A stretch of 64,000 bases of DNA from Megaustenia siamemsis (lineage: Eukaryota > Mollusca > Gastropoda > Stylommatophora > Ariophantidae): assembly GCA_032433765.1 (NCBI GenBank), contig JAVIAB010000051.1, positions 79,018,244-79,082,243 on the forward strand, in the 5' to 3' direction. Every line of letters starts with the position of its first letter. The first letter of the stretch is position 1. A program made the position numbers and the translations under genes. The notes under the pieces were generated by a model, which worked only from the letters and a program-made list of their open reading frames with translations, was not told the DNA's origin and did no database searches. Positions 1 to 10,047 of this stretch are shown here, one piece after another.

Positions 1-75
1 GACACTACTTCGCGGTTTTTCACTTATCGCGGCCGGTTCTGGTCCCTATTAACCACGATAACTGAGGGATTACTG
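1..75. mobile_element. End of a pogo/Tigger-like DNA transposon
   Basis: Read on the minus strand the segment starts CAGTAATCCCTCAG directly inside a TA and continues with the CGCGATAAGTGAA and CCGCGAAGTAG motifs commonly seen in terminal inverted repeats of pogo/Tigger-type mariner relatives. The element runs off the left edge, so the other terminus and any transposase are not visible. Confidence 0.5.
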
Positions 76-373
76 TATATGGCCATTTCTCAACAGTGAA
101 AAATTTATTTTTAATTGTATACTAACATTTATTGTATGAAATTTTGTATTGAGCATTTAGTTGAGCATAATGAGACAATTTATCTATTGCAAATATTTAA
201 TTGTAAAAAATGTTTGATATGTATAACATGTAAATCATAAATCAACATTTTTATTCTTCTGTGTTTGTTTAAAGATTACATCTCATCATTATCAACTTTT
301 AAAAGAGTGTTACACTGGCAAAGTTGTATCATGGATTGGTTTATAGGAAGATGCTATATCTGTGCCTGTTGGC
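76..373. other. AT-rich sequence without recognised features
   Basis: Very AT-rich; no credible exon, tRNA or repeat copy is seen. The ORF from 265 mostly covers repeat sequence further right. Confidence 0.5.
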
Positions 374-1060
374 CCAGCATATGTCATGCACCACTGTCAG
401 TCATATATTGGTTATTGGTTATTGGTTATGGAAGGCCTCGGCATCACAGCAAACGAATTAAAATCCATAATTGCTCAACCGCCCGTGCCAGTGGAATCAT
501 CCGAATTACTAACTCATCTCCCAAACAAAGAAAGGTAACTGTAGTCCCCATCATAGCAGTCTCAGCACACGCCAAAAGACATAAGGCGAAACCGCGCAGA
601 AAGTGAACACAGCCAACTGTTCCCTGTCATACGATATCTTCATTCATCGTAAATAAGCGGGATATCGAAGCAGGATCAAAACGGATGAGACACACAGCTC
701 ATGGTGTGCACAGAGCACTTAACTCAGTAGCTCCTGCAACAAGCCGGACTTGGAATATGAGGAAACTGCAAGAAGGAACACTTTTCAGACATAGCCTTCA
801 ATGGTTCCTGCCGCCTATCCACCATATACCATGGGAGTTCACGTCCTCCCGAAAATGATGATCGTCATAGCACTTGATGATGTTAGGCCATCATTGATGA
901 CTCCAATTCCAAACATAATAGACACACAGTGGTGGTAAGTTATCATTTCCAATCCAACAGAAGCCACATGACCTGTAGTTAGTATATATCTAACTACATC
1001 AGTCATATATATATATATCATGCACCACTGTCAGTCATATATATGTCACACACCACTGTC
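374..1060. repeat. Minisatellite M1, outlying 28-bp units split by insertions
   Basis: A unit of the type catgcaccactgtcagtc lies at 376-404 and two more at 1008-1060. Between them sits RepA copy 1, and between the second group and the main array sits a theta LINE end, so the array was once continuous from about 374. Confidence 0.75.
409..998 (-). mobile_element. RepA copy 1 (5'-truncated retroposon)
   Basis: The first of four copies of a family that always begins, on the plus strand, with repeated TTATTGG and then TTATGGAAGGCC. The left end is constant and the right end varies between copies, as expected of a minus-strand retroposon with a (CCAATAA)n 3' tail and variable 5' truncation. It is flanked by tcagtcatatat at 397-408 and 999-1010, though the host is itself this repeat. 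No RT motif is seen. Confidence 0.6.
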
Positions 1061-1063
1061 ACA

Positions 1064-1290
1064 TATATATCTATCTATTGACCTTTCGAGCCGTAGCCGG
1101 CCCATAGGGCGTAGACCAAGATACACCTTCTCCTATCTGAATTTTTGTTCTAGCAGTTTTCTTTTAAAGATATTTTATCAAATCTCGCCATCTGTCTCTG
1201 TTCTGTGCAAGCAGCTCTATCTCATTGAGGGAGCCGAATCCTGCTACTCTTGCCTCTCTCATCAATGTTCTTCTCAGTGTCTCCATATAT
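1064..1290 (-). mobile_element. LINE theta 3' end, copy 1
   Basis: On the minus strand this encodes a C-terminus containing TLRRTLMREARVAG and LLAQNRDRWRDLIKYL then a stop, typical of the end of a non-LTR retrotransposon ORF2. A 3' UTR follows ending ggctcgaaaggtcaatag with a TATC-type tail. It is 5'-truncated and inserted in minisatellite M1, with gtcacatatatat on both sides. Confidence 0.7.
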
Positions 1291-1301
1291 ATATATATGG
1301 A

Positions 1302-1925
1302 GTCACATATATATATATCTATATATAAATATATATGTCACACACCAATGTCAGTCATATATATGTCACGCACCGCTGTCAGTTTTTTATATATATATGT
1401 CACGCACCACTGTCTATCATATATATGTCACGCACCACTGTCAGTTATATGTATGTCATGCACCACTGTCAGTCATATATATGTCACACACCACTCAGCC
1501 ATATATAAGTCACTCACCACTGTCAGCCATATATATGTCACGCACCACTGTCAGCCATATATATGTCACACATCACTGTCAGTCATATATACGTCACACA
1601 CCCCTGTCAGTCATATATATGTCACGCACTACTTTCAGCCATATATATGTCACACATCACTGTCAGTCATATATACATTACACACCCCTGTCAGTCATAT
1701 ATATGCCATGAACCCCTGTCAGTCATATATATGCCATGCACCCCTGTCAGTCATATATATGCCATGCACCACTGTCAGTCATATATATGTCATGCACCCC
1801 TGTCAGTCATATATATGTCACACACCACTGTCAGCCATATATATGTCACGCACCACTGTCAGTCATATATATATCTCGCACCCCTTTCAGTCATATATAT
1901 GTCACACACCACTGTAAGCCCATGT
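1302..1925. repeat. Minisatellite M1, main 28-bp array
   Basis: About 20 units of roughly 28 bp with consensus atatatatgtcacrcaccactgtcagtc. Because 28 is not a multiple of three and the unit lacks stops, the array is open in all three plus frames, which explains several overlapping ORFs of 68-230 codons. They show only the translated repeat and are not genes. Confidence 0.95.
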
Positions 1926-2695
1926 GCTGTCCTGTATTTTAGCTCCACTGATCACTTTAATTTTTATACTTTACCTTGTAGTGGACAGTGTGTTTCAATT
2001 TTGAAGTCGGAACGATGTAATAAAAGTGATTGTGACAACTGTTAAAAGCAGTAAATCGATAAATTATTTAATTAAATATTGAAAAGTGTACTTTTCATTC
2101 AAGAGGATGGATAAGATCATAAGTAGCCAGAAATATAAAGACCAAGAAAGTTGAAAGTCAACTGTAAACTGGTCACATACATCTAGCAGTCATGCTTGGG
2201 TGAAAACATCCATTGGGCTGCCCCCCAAACTGAGTTAAGCCCTTAATCTACAGCCATTCAAGTGTCTAGGAAATTTATGCTGAACAGGGAAACAACAAAA
2301 TCATAGAAATATATAATAAATACAAAGTAGCCAACATCAACGTTGGCTGAATAAACAAAATTAAAGGAATCAGACTTATTGAAGAAATGTTCATGAGAAA
2401 AATTTAATGCTATGAATAATAAACATTAGAGTTAAAGTACAATAAATTAAAAAAATACATATGAACTATGTGATAATGTTCTCAGGAGTCATCTCACAGA
2501 AACAACAAAACACATTATGAACTTTATCATAGACTCGGATCAAACATAATAATATTTTTAACAAATAGAATATTACACAAAATTAATCATCACTATCAGA
2601 CTACATGAAGAAGACAGGAAAATAGACAAAAATGTATGCATCATATAACAACAATAAAAAAAAAAAAACAGCGAAAAAAAAAATTATGTGAGACA
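1926..2695. other. AT-rich sequence without recognised features
   Basis: Several poly-A runs (2650-2690) and no supported exon. The short open stretch with cysteines at 1981-2043 ends in a stop and does not match the PLXDC family. Confidence 0.5.
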
Positions 2696-2708
2696 TTAAA
2701 TTAAGTTG

Positions 2709-2786
2709 GGTGTCCGGTTAGCGCAATCGATAGGCGGTTGGCTTACCACGGCAACAGCCGGGGTTCGTAATCCTGGCGAGGACACC
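2709..2786 (+). other. tRNA-derived head (GGTGTCC...GGACACC)
   Basis: 78 bases with a perfect 7-bp acceptor stem (2709-2715 with 2780-2786), a T-stem of GCCGG against CTGGC, an A-box-like TTAGCGCAATCGATAGG and a B-box-like GGTTCGTAATCC. The B box carries an extra base and the anticodon arm does not fold normally, so it reads as a SINE head rather than a working tRNA gene. Confidence 0.7.
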
Positions 2787-3069
2787 TGGGTTTTACTAAT
2801 TCCCTAAAAATTAGTAGGAGCCGCGATAGCTCAGTGGTTAGTGAACTGGACTACTACGGACAAGGGGTAGGGTTCGATCCCAACCGACGGCTCCGGGTTC
2901 ACCCAGCCTTAAATGGGTACCGGATTTTTTCTGGGAAAGTAAAAGCAGCACGGGCGTAATACCGACCACATTACCCCAAAAATCATGTGCTGAAGGTCTG
3001 TAAAATATAGGGTCACTAACACCATATTTCCCTATACGCCACTTGGCGTGACGGGGGGTACTTTACTTT
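2709..3069 (+). mobile_element. Composite SINE: second tRNA-like head joined to S1
   Basis: A 361-base unit is flanked by a perfect 13-bp duplication, ttaaattaagttg, at 2696-2708 and 3070-3082, so it moved as one piece. It has a tRNA-like head (2709-2786), a linker with an 8-bp inverted repeat (TACTAATT at 2794-2801, AATTAGTA at 2809-2816), then a complete S1 SINE from 2817. The S1 head keeps a perfect acceptor stem, GGAGCCG with CGGCTCC. The S1 tail ends ggggtactttactttt. Other S1 copies in the window lack the first head. Confidence 0.85.
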
Positions 3070-3269
3070 TTAAATTAAGTTGTCAACAAGACTGATAAAA
3101 ATTACAACTTATTGGTTAGTGATAAGAGATAGCTAGGGAAATGTAACAGTGTGAACAGAGAATTCCTGGGACCCTATGGCAATAATACAGCTGAAAGAAA
3201 TTAAAATTAAAATATGTTGTTAGAACTATTTTTTTAATGCAAAAATGGCATGTACATCATCTCACCATC

Positions 3270-3720
3270 ATATTGCTGAGGATATAGTTCTCCTCTCACA
3301 TAATTATAAACATTTGCAAGATAAAATGAGAGTACTTGACGAGGGGTTACAACAGCTAGGACTGAAAAAAGTAGCTGTAGTAGTTGTAGGTAAGAACAGT
3401 GTCATGAAAATTTAATGAAGTTGACAATAACAAATAGCACCATGAGAAATACCCCCCAAAAAAATATATAAAATCTTACATATATAAAAAGAATGAGGAA
3501 CAGAGAGTTAAAAAATGCACGTTGAGAAAGCTAACTGAGGGTTTTACACAACAGGCTCTTTTTTGGAATCCCCAGGGGAGGAGACAAAGGGGAGGGCTAA
3601 AATATTCTTGGAGAAGACAAGTGGAAGCAGAGGAGAAGATGGAAAAGACATGGAGCAATCTTAAGAGAATGACACCAATCAGAGCATCCTGGAAAGTGTT
3701 GTTTGAAACTCATGCTTTTG
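3270..3720 (+). mobile_element. LINE eta fragment (RT and C-terminus)
   Basis: Two conserved pieces of one non-LTR ORF2. At 3275-3362 the RT motif appears as EDIVLLSHNYKHLQDKMRVL, a decayed form of ADDIVLLS. At 3520-3700 the C-terminus reads FWNPQGRRQRGGLKYSWRRQ and then KTWSNLKRM, matching the usual WNPQGKRRRGRP...TWRR ending. About 150 bases between them are degraded. Degenerate and not coding. Confidence 0.75.
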
Positions 3721-3890
3721 GTGCATATGTTTCAAAATACTAATATAATATGAGTGCTTATTTGAATTTATATGAATATACTAACATGTCTGCTGCATAC
3801 ATCGTGAGAGACACAGATAAATTGTTTTATTTAAATCGTGAATTGTTTCTCTTTTCGAAACAGTTAATGCAGTTTTCTTTGTTATTTCAG

Positions 3891-3944
3891 AAAACAGATT
3901 CATTATTGAATGGAAGAACATTGTGCTCAAGGACCAGAATGCAA
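3891..3944 (+). CDS. PLXDC: PLXDC-like exon a (nidogen-like region)
   Basis: A 54-base exon follows a ttatttcag acceptor and ends at gtaagc. It begins with two bases that complete a codon from an exon outside the window, encodes 17 residues including FIIEWKNIVLKDQN, and ends with one base of the next codon. The segment matches the vertebrate PLXDC2 stretch reading ALVVQWDHVHLQDNYN, in the nidogen-like extracellular region. The preceding exon was searched for upstream to base 1 and not seen, so it should lie before the window. An overlapping longer ORF (3750-4034) is a shadow. Confidence 0.85.
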
Positions 3945-4087
3945 GTAAGCAGTAAGCCGTTAATTACCCAGCATCTGGACAATACACAAGTTCAGCATTT
4001 CTATATAGAATATAAAAGCAACAAAAATAAATGACAAATACATGAAAAAACAAGGGTATAATAAATGACAAATACATGAGAAAACAA

Positions 4088-4340
4088 GGGAGCCACGATA
4101 GCGCAGTGGTTAGTGAACTGGACTACAAAGGACTTGGGGTAGGGTTCGATCCCAACCTACGGCTTCCGGGTTCACCCAGCCTTAAATGGGTACCGGATTT
4201 TTCTGGAAAAGTAAAGTGGCGCGGGCGTAATACCGACCGCATTACCCCGAAAATCATGTGCTGAAGGTCTGTAAAATTTATGGTCACTAACACCATATTC
4301 CCTATACGCCACTTGGCGTGACGGGGGTACTTTACTTTAT
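4088..4340 (+). mobile_element. SINE S1 copy, complete
   Basis: A 253-base S1 copy is flanked by a perfect 15-bp duplication, tacatgagaaaacaa (4073-4087, 4341-4355). It has A box TAGCGCAGTGG, B box GGTTCGATCCC, the central domain with ggtcactaacaccatattcc, and the tail gggggtactttacttt. It lies about 140 bases after exon a and is among the better preserved copies. Confidence 0.9.
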
Positions 4341-4355
4341 TACATGAGAAAACAA

Positions 4356-4756
4356 CTGAAGCAATAAGTAACAAATTAAGACCTGGTTATGCTAATTTTG
4401 TCCATTGGTATAATTTCCTATTTGGCAAGACTTCTATTTTTCTTTCATCTTAGATAATTAGTTTTCGATCTATTTTTATTTGATCATTAATTACAGCTTT
4501 ATATAAATAAAAATTAATTAATCACTGTTTGTCTTTTTTTTATTAGCTTTTGTTGATTCGCTCATTTTGTGGCTTTCCATGAAGAAAAAATACACAATCT
4601 TCTACTTATACATTCAAAGTGATTAGAAGCAAATGTATCTTACAATTTAAACACTTTTGTGATTAGAAATTGAATATTACACACTGGAAACTCTCAGATT
4701 TGTCAATCTTTGATTTTTTTGTTATGAAATATTAATTTTAAGAATGAGTGAATTAT
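4356..4756. other. Intronic AT-rich sequence
   Basis: Intron between exons a and b. No repeat family, exon or RNA gene is recognised. Confidence 0.5.
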
Positions 4757-5078
4757 TATAAGCTCAGAACACCTTCAGCCATAAATATTGTAAGCTCAGG
4801 ACACCTTCAGCCATAAATATTGTATGCTCAGGACACCTTCAGCCATAAATATTATAAGCTCAGGACACCTTCAGCCATAAATATTGTAAGCTCAGGACAC
4901 CTTCAGCCATAAATATTGTAAGCTCAGGACACCTTCAGCCATAAATATTGTAAGCTCAGGACACCTTCAGCCATAAATATTATAAGCTTAGGACAACTTC
5001 AGCCATAAATATTGTAAGCTCAGGATACCTTCAGCCATAAATATTGTAAGCTCAGGACACCTCCAACCATAAATATTA
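4757..5078. repeat. Minisatellite M2, 32-bp unit
   Basis: Ten units of consensus aagctcaggacaccttcagc plus cataaatattgt, nearly identical apart from point changes; the last unit is more diverged. It lies in the intron between exons a and b. Confidence 0.95.
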
Positions 5079-5396
5079 TAAAATTTCCAAGATTAAAACT
5101 TAAGTGCCATTTTTAGATAAAAACAAACAACTGTGATAGTACATCTTCCTCATAAGTCCATAAGATAAGTAACATTCTGAAGTGAGCTCTATAAAACAGA
5201 AACAATAACTGAGAAATTCTGAAGTGTCAAGAATTGAAAAACGTTGATACCTTCCCCATATTCAGACAAGCATATAAATGACCATTAAATTATGAGCAAT
5301 TGAATGAATAAAGAGAAACTGGTAATAAATTCTGCTACATTGAAAGTGTAAATGTTACTTGCACTTTGGTAAATGTTCTCTTTACTTTTGTTTCAG
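5079..5396. other. Intronic AT-rich sequence up to exon b acceptor
   Basis: No repeat recognised. It ends in a typical pyrimidine tract, tttacttttgtttcag. Confidence 0.5.
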
Positions 5397-5461
5397 CTGG
5401 TCAGTTCCATTTTCAAGCAATCTTAAACATTGACAGCTCTATCAAGTTTATATATAAATCA
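5397..5461 (+). CDS. PLXDC: PLXDC-like exon b (nidogen-like region)
   Basis: A 65-base exon lies between tttgtttcag and gtaagt. Two leading bases complete the split codon (Thr), followed by 21 residues starting GQFHFQAILNIDSSIKF, and it ends in phase 0. It aligns with the vertebrate segment [20 protein letters not shown], the beta-strand part of the nidogen-like region. Both splice sites match the consensus well. Confidence 0.92.
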
Positions 5462-5795
5462 GTAAGTACACAACTATTTCAAATTAACTTACATTCTATA
5501 TCACCGTCCTTTAAGCTCAGTATCAAGCACAGGATTTCATTAAACCTTTTGTTTTTCTATTTCTGGAGCCTGTCTTCCCAACCTTGTCCACCATCTCTCA
5601 CGTCTTATATCTCTTTCCACTTCTCATTTCAGTGTGATATTAGTTGCATGATATTAAGTTGAAAGCCATTATATACTTGAATTCCAGGAAAGGTACCTTG
5701 GTAACACATTATGCCTGATGAAGTGGTTATCAATAAGATCATTTTAATTCTTTAACTCTAGCATGATGTTCTTATATAATTCTAAAATGATGTTT
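5462..5795. other. Intronic sequence after exon b
   Basis: The donor gtaagt starts the intron. A 98-codon ORF spanning the exon is a shadow; nothing else is recognised. Confidence 0.5.
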
Positions 5796-6565
5796 CATCA
5801 TCATCATGTGCCATACCATTGGCATAGACGATCATGTCCTTCCACAATCTTCTATCCACAGTGCATCATATCAATTTTGTTGTTGACTGTTTTCCATGCC
5901 ATGACACCAAGCTATCTAGTATTTTCTCTCTTTGTCATCCGCGATATCTCTTTCCCTGTATTTTGCCAGTTGTAACCAAGTATTCCAACTTTCCTCTTCT
6001 CATGATGTGCCCGAAAAATGTTGATTGTTTCTTTCTGATGTTTCTTAGTAGCTCCTTTCTTGTGTTGACCTCTTTGAGAATTTCCTTGTTGGCCTTTTTA
6101 GCTGTCCAGGGAACTTTTAACATTCTTCTATGAAATCCCATCTCTGTGACCTCTAATCGTCTTTTCATATGTCTGTTTACTGTCCATGATTTGCTTCCAT
6201 AGGTCAGAATTGGTTCTATATAGCATCGATGAACTCTCTTGCTCACTTCTGTTGACATAGATTTGTTGCATAAGACGTATTTCATTTTCTGAAATGCTAT
6301 TTTAGCCTGAGCTATTCTGCTTTTTATTTTTGTGGTGCATCTTACATCTGATGTTATTAATGTGCCCACATATTTGACATGTTGCACTTGTTTCAGATTT
6401 GTCCTGTTTATTTTTATGCTGAATGATGGTGGTGATTGTTTCTTCGATATGACCATTACTTCTGTTTTCTTACTATTCAGACTAATACCTTTCTTGTTGC
6501 TTTCTTTTACTATTATGTCCATCATGTCTTGTCATTTATTCTCTGTCTCTGATGATTGTCCACAT
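5796..6565 (-). mobile_element. LINE alpha, copy 1
   Basis: Minus-strand ORF2 of family alpha: 196 open codons with VKYVGTLITSDVRC, VHRCYIEPILTYGSKSWTV, MLKVPWTAKKANKEILKEVN and FFGHIMRRGKLEYLVTTGKI, frameshifted near the end. The 3' end is the characteristic (GATGAT)n tail, read here as catcatcatcat at 5796. It is 5'-truncated and abuts, 5' end to 5' end, a plus-strand beta fragment. Confidence 0.85.
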
Positions 6566-6579
6566 ATCATAAATCATAT

Positions 6580-7210
6580 TCACAATAAAGACAAGTGGAA
6601 CATTATTAAAACAGGTAAATGAATTTAAATATCTGGGAACAATGTTAACCTGAGATGGTAGATGTACAGCAGAAGTGAGATGTAGAATAGCTCAGACAAA
6701 AGCAGCTTTCTAAAAAATGAGGAAGATACTGTGCAATCCATTTTTGACAATAGAAACAAGAAAAAAAGTTTTTAAATGTTATGTGGAACCAGTCTTAACA
6801 CATATATGGATGTGAATCATGGACAATAGGACAACAGACAAGAATATCACTGGAGGCTGTAGAAATGTGGGTTTACAGAAGAATGTTGAGAATACCATGG
6901 ACAGCTAAGAAGAGTAATGAAAACGTTCTGAAAGAGGCCAAAGCAAGAATAGAGCTAATTTCCAATATTAGGAAGAAACAATCATCATTTTTTAGCCATG
7001 TAATGAGAAAGTAACAGCTGAAATATATTGTGAAAACTGGGAAAATTGAGGGACAAAGAGATGGTGGGAAGCAAAGAGAAAAGATACCAGACAGCTTAAG
7101 AGAATGGCTTGGCAGAATGTCAACAACAGAAATGATAATTAACTGTCAAGATTGAAAGTTATGGAGACATAATCACCTATGACAGCAGGCATGGTACCTG
7201 ATGATGATTA
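6580..7210 (+). mobile_element. LINE beta, copy 1
   Basis: Plus-strand ORF2 C-terminal half of family beta (relative of alpha with LCNPFLTIETRK instead of LCNKSMSTEVRK). Readable motifs include QVNEFKYLGTMLT, WTAKKSNENVLKEAKA and FSHVM. Several stops and frameshifts show it is dead. It ends at tgatgatgat just before the exon c acceptor. Confidence 0.8.
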
Positions 7211-7292
7211 CCTTAATACCACCTTATGCAATTGTTTTAATATATGTTCTGCTTGGTAGGTTGTGTAATTGTTTGCATTATTATTATTCCAG

Positions 7293-7389
7293 ATTCCTTT
7301 CCCGGTTTCTAATATCTCGAGTGAAGAACATCCAGTGAAGGTTGGCCTGTCTGATGCCTATTACAATGATACTTACATCCCTGACACCA
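7293..7389 (+). CDS. PLXDC: PLXDC-like exon c (HPVKVGLSDA motif)
   Basis: A 97-base exon lies between an attattccag acceptor and gtatgt. It encodes 32 residues plus one base. The core EEHPVKVGLSDAYYNDT is nearly identical to the vertebrate block NHPVKVGLSDA and is the clearest single match of the gene. Two N-glycosylation sequons (NIS and NDT) fit an extracellular location. The exon starts just after the 3' end of a beta LINE fragment (6580-7210), so the intron border is only about 80 bases from transposon sequence. Confidence 0.95.
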
Positions 7390-7784
7390 GTATGTATACT
7401 AATCTAGATGTTTTTGTTAAATCTTAGTAATAAATGTGGTAGTTTAGTTTATTATCAGGTGTCAATATGTCAGACTTAATCTGTAGATATTTGCTTCTTG
7501 AGATGGTATTTTAATGAATACCACATTTGTAGTTAAATCTGAAATCTTGACTTAGGAGGAATGCACACAGAAATAAAGAGAACGACTAATAAAAATAAAA
7601 AAGCTACAGAAGGTGGATGCATTGCAGACAAAAAAGGAAAATGCTAACAGACAATAAAGATATTATAGATAGATGGCAGGAATAACAGAACTATTTCATG
7701 ATCAAAGGGACAAGAAACCAGTTGTAAAATGTACATCAGGCTATAAAATCTTAAAATCTTAGTTGGAAAAAGCTATAAAAACAA

Positions 7785-7967
7785 GTAAAAAAAAAAAAAG
7801 TAAAGTACCCCATCACGCCAAGTGGCAGCGTATAGGGAATATGGTGTTAGTGGCCATCAATTTTACAGATCTTCGGCACATGATTTTTGGTATCGTTGGC
7901 TGGGATCGAACCCTTCCCCTTGTCCTTTGTAGTCCAGTTCACTAACCACTGAGCTATCGCAGCTCCC
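7785..7967 (-). mobile_element. SINE S1 copy with internal deletion, inside gamma
   Basis: 183 bases, minus strand, flanked by the 12-bp duplication ctataaaaacaa (7773-7784, 7968-7979). Head and 3' domain are present, but about 70 bases between them are missing (gatttttggtatcgttggctggg joins the two parts). Inserted in gamma copy 1. Confidence 0.88.
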
Positions 7968-8766
7968 CTATAAAAACAATGAAAAAGGGAAAAGCAGCAG
8001 GACCTGACAGCATACAGATAGAGATGATACAGGCACTAGAAGATTTTAGCATTGAAGTGATTACAGACATATGCAACGACATATACCACAAATGGATACA
8101 TACCAAATGAACTAAAAACATCAATTTTCATTGCATTGCCTAAAAAAAATGGTGCAGTTGAATGCAGTGACTTTAGAACAATAAGCCTAATGAGCCATAT
8201 TACAAACATCTTGCTAAAAGTTATACAAGGAAGGATTCAGAATAAAATCAATACTGAATTAGATGAGCAGCAATTTGGATTTAGGAAAAATAGCGGGACA
8301 AAAGAAGCCATATTCTGCATGAGAACATTAATCGAGAAGTACACAGAAGTAAACAAACCAATATATGCCTGCTTCATAGACTACACCAAAGCTTTTGATA
8401 GAGTACACCACAAACAACTTATAGAATGCCTAAAAGAGATACATCTAATTGACATGGACATATGACTAATATGTAATCTATACTGGGAGCAAACAGCAAT
8501 AATAAAATATAACAAAGAGAACTCTACACCCATTGATATAAAAAGAGGAGTAAGACAGGGATGCATCCTATCACCAAGCTTGTTCAATCTATACACTGAG
8601 CAAATCATTTAAAAACATCATAGAGATGCCAGGCCTACAAATTAATGGAAAGATAATCAATAACCTAAGATATGCTGACAATACTGTACTACTAGCAGAA
8701 AATCCTAAAGATCTACAACAATTACTTAATGAAATAAACATGACAAGCAAAAAATATGGACTCGAT

Positions 8767-8943
8767 CATCATCATCAAGTACCGGGCCTACTGGCGTTGG
8801 TGATCATGTCTCTCCACAACCTTCGATCTCGACAGTTCTTTATCATTTTTGTTGTTGACCTTCTGCCAAACCATTCTCTTAAGCTGTTTGGTATCTTTTC
8901 TCTTTGTTTCCCTCTATCTCTTCGTCCCTCAATTTTTCCAGTT
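8767..8943 (-). mobile_element. LINE beta 3' end, copy 2, inside gamma
   Basis: 177 bases, minus strand, giving the beta C-terminus and its (GATGAT)n tail (catcatcatc at the left edge). Flanked by gactcgat (8759-8766) and gactagat (8944-8951), an 8-bp duplication with one change; the right copy matches intact gamma. Removing it restores the gamma reading GLDMN. Confidence 0.88.
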
Positions 8944-9109
8944 GACTAGATATGAATATCAAAAAAAACTAAAACTATGATCATAAACAAAGAAAATACT
9001 CAAAACCCACAAGTGGATATCAAAATTGAAGGAATAGATTCAGAGGAAGAGGTATGTTTACAGCACTCAGAAAAAATGACAAATAATCAACAACAGAAAA
9101 AAATATGGA

Positions 9110-9207
9110 CCAAAGCAGGATCGAACCCATACTCAGTGGTACAGCGCCTTGCCATGAAAAGCCCAACACTAGAGAACACTGCCACTCAGCTAACTCAACT
9201 ATGATTA
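9110..9207 (-). mobile_element. tRNA-like SINE head S6
   Basis: On the minus strand, TTAGCTGAGTGGCAG resembles an A box and GGGTTCGATCCTG a B box about 60 bases later, with a long variable region as in Leu/Ser tRNAs. No 3' tail is recognised. Probably a SINE head or tRNA pseudogene. Confidence 0.45.
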
Positions 9208-9375
9208 TGATTGTGGTGTTTTAAAGGTGTAACACTTCTGTTGTAATACATACATATGTTGACATACTATAATTTGGTACATAGCACTCCGGGTACCAAG
9301 TGAAAGAGCAATCAGGGCCCAATTTTGAGTAGTTCAACAATCAGAGCACCAGGAAGATGAAGAAGTGATGGGAAA

Positions 9376-9641
9376 AGTGCAGGGCCGTTAGGAAATGTAG
9401 TGAGTGAAGAACAACTAATGTTAACATCAATTTTCAGGCTTAGACCTTGACTTCTTCATACAAAAGTGCAGGGCTGTTAGGAAATGTAGTGAGTGAACAA
9501 CTAATGTTAACATCAATTTTCAGGCATGGACCTTGACTCCTTCATACAAAAGTGCAGGGCTGTTAGGAAATGTAGTGAGTGAACAACTAATGTTAACATC
9601 AATTTTCAGGCATAGACCTTGACTCCTTCATACAAAAGTGC
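9376..9641. repeat. Minisatellite M3, about 86-bp unit, three copies
   Basis: Three tandem copies starting aagtgcagggc and running to ttcatacaaaagtgc. The first is longer by a four-base insertion. A related aaagtgcaaacctctttgacc occurs alone at 9821-9842, suggesting the unit came from a larger element. Confidence 0.9.
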
Positions 9642-10047
9642 AAAACTTTTTTGACCAACCCATGATGCTACTGGATACTGCACAGGCAACTATTTTAGTT
9701 CCTACCCATTTCACTTTCACATTGCATCCCATGAATGCCATATACTTGTAGGAAATCTCAACCAATATTGTGTCCTTACCGTGATAAACAGCTTTTCTGA
9801 CTACCTTAATTATTGCTTAGTAAAGTGCAAACCTCTTTGACCGAACCTTATAAACATAATAGCATTGATAACACAATTTATGAAAAGTATTTCTGTTGTG
9901 CTTTGTCTAAGATTCTTTTAAAATGTATTTCTGAGGCACTCAAAGTTTGAGAGACAAAGAAAACTGTAATTACTTCTCATTGTAGGTTGTTTTATTTGAT
10001 AATAATCTTAGTGCAGGAACACTAATGTTATGTCTTTTCACTGACAG
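9642..10047. other. Intronic sequence before exon d
   Basis: Apart from the aaagtgcaaa-type motif at 9821 no feature is recognised. Confidence 0.45.

Larger units (their letters stand above)
7560..9080 (+). mobile_element. LINE gamma, copy 1, interrupted by S1 and beta
   Basis: The longest RT region of family gamma on the plus strand: TDNKDIIDRWQE, MKKGKAAGPDSIQIEMIQAL, QQFGFRKNSGTKEAI, ACFIDYTKAFDRVHH (RT motif A), GVRQGCILSPSLFNLYTE and LRYADNTVLLAENPKDLQQL (YADD altered to YADN). An S1 SINE (7785-7967) and a beta fragment (8767-8943) are inserted in it, each with target duplications. Stops and frameshifts make it inactive. Confidence 0.9.

Noticed and set aside
1225..2045. Long overlapping plus-strand ORFs (up to 230 codons) in the first 2 kb
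   Set aside because: They are translations of the 28-bp minisatellite in three frames, with an HTTVSHIYV-type repeat and no other content.
2709..2786. Functional tRNA gene
   Set aside because: The acceptor stem is perfect, but the B box has an extra base, the anticodon arm does not fold, and it is part of a TSD-bounded SINE.
2817..2893. Functional tRNA gene in the S1 head
   Set aside because: Nine dispersed copies with the same 3' body show it is a SINE head.
3750..4034. 94-codon ORF as a gene
   Set aside because: It is a different frame running through exon a of the PLXDC-like gene and intron sequence.
4757..5078. Regular repeats suggestive of a CRISPR array
   Set aside because: Units are directly tandem with no unique spacers, and the DNA is eukaryotic.
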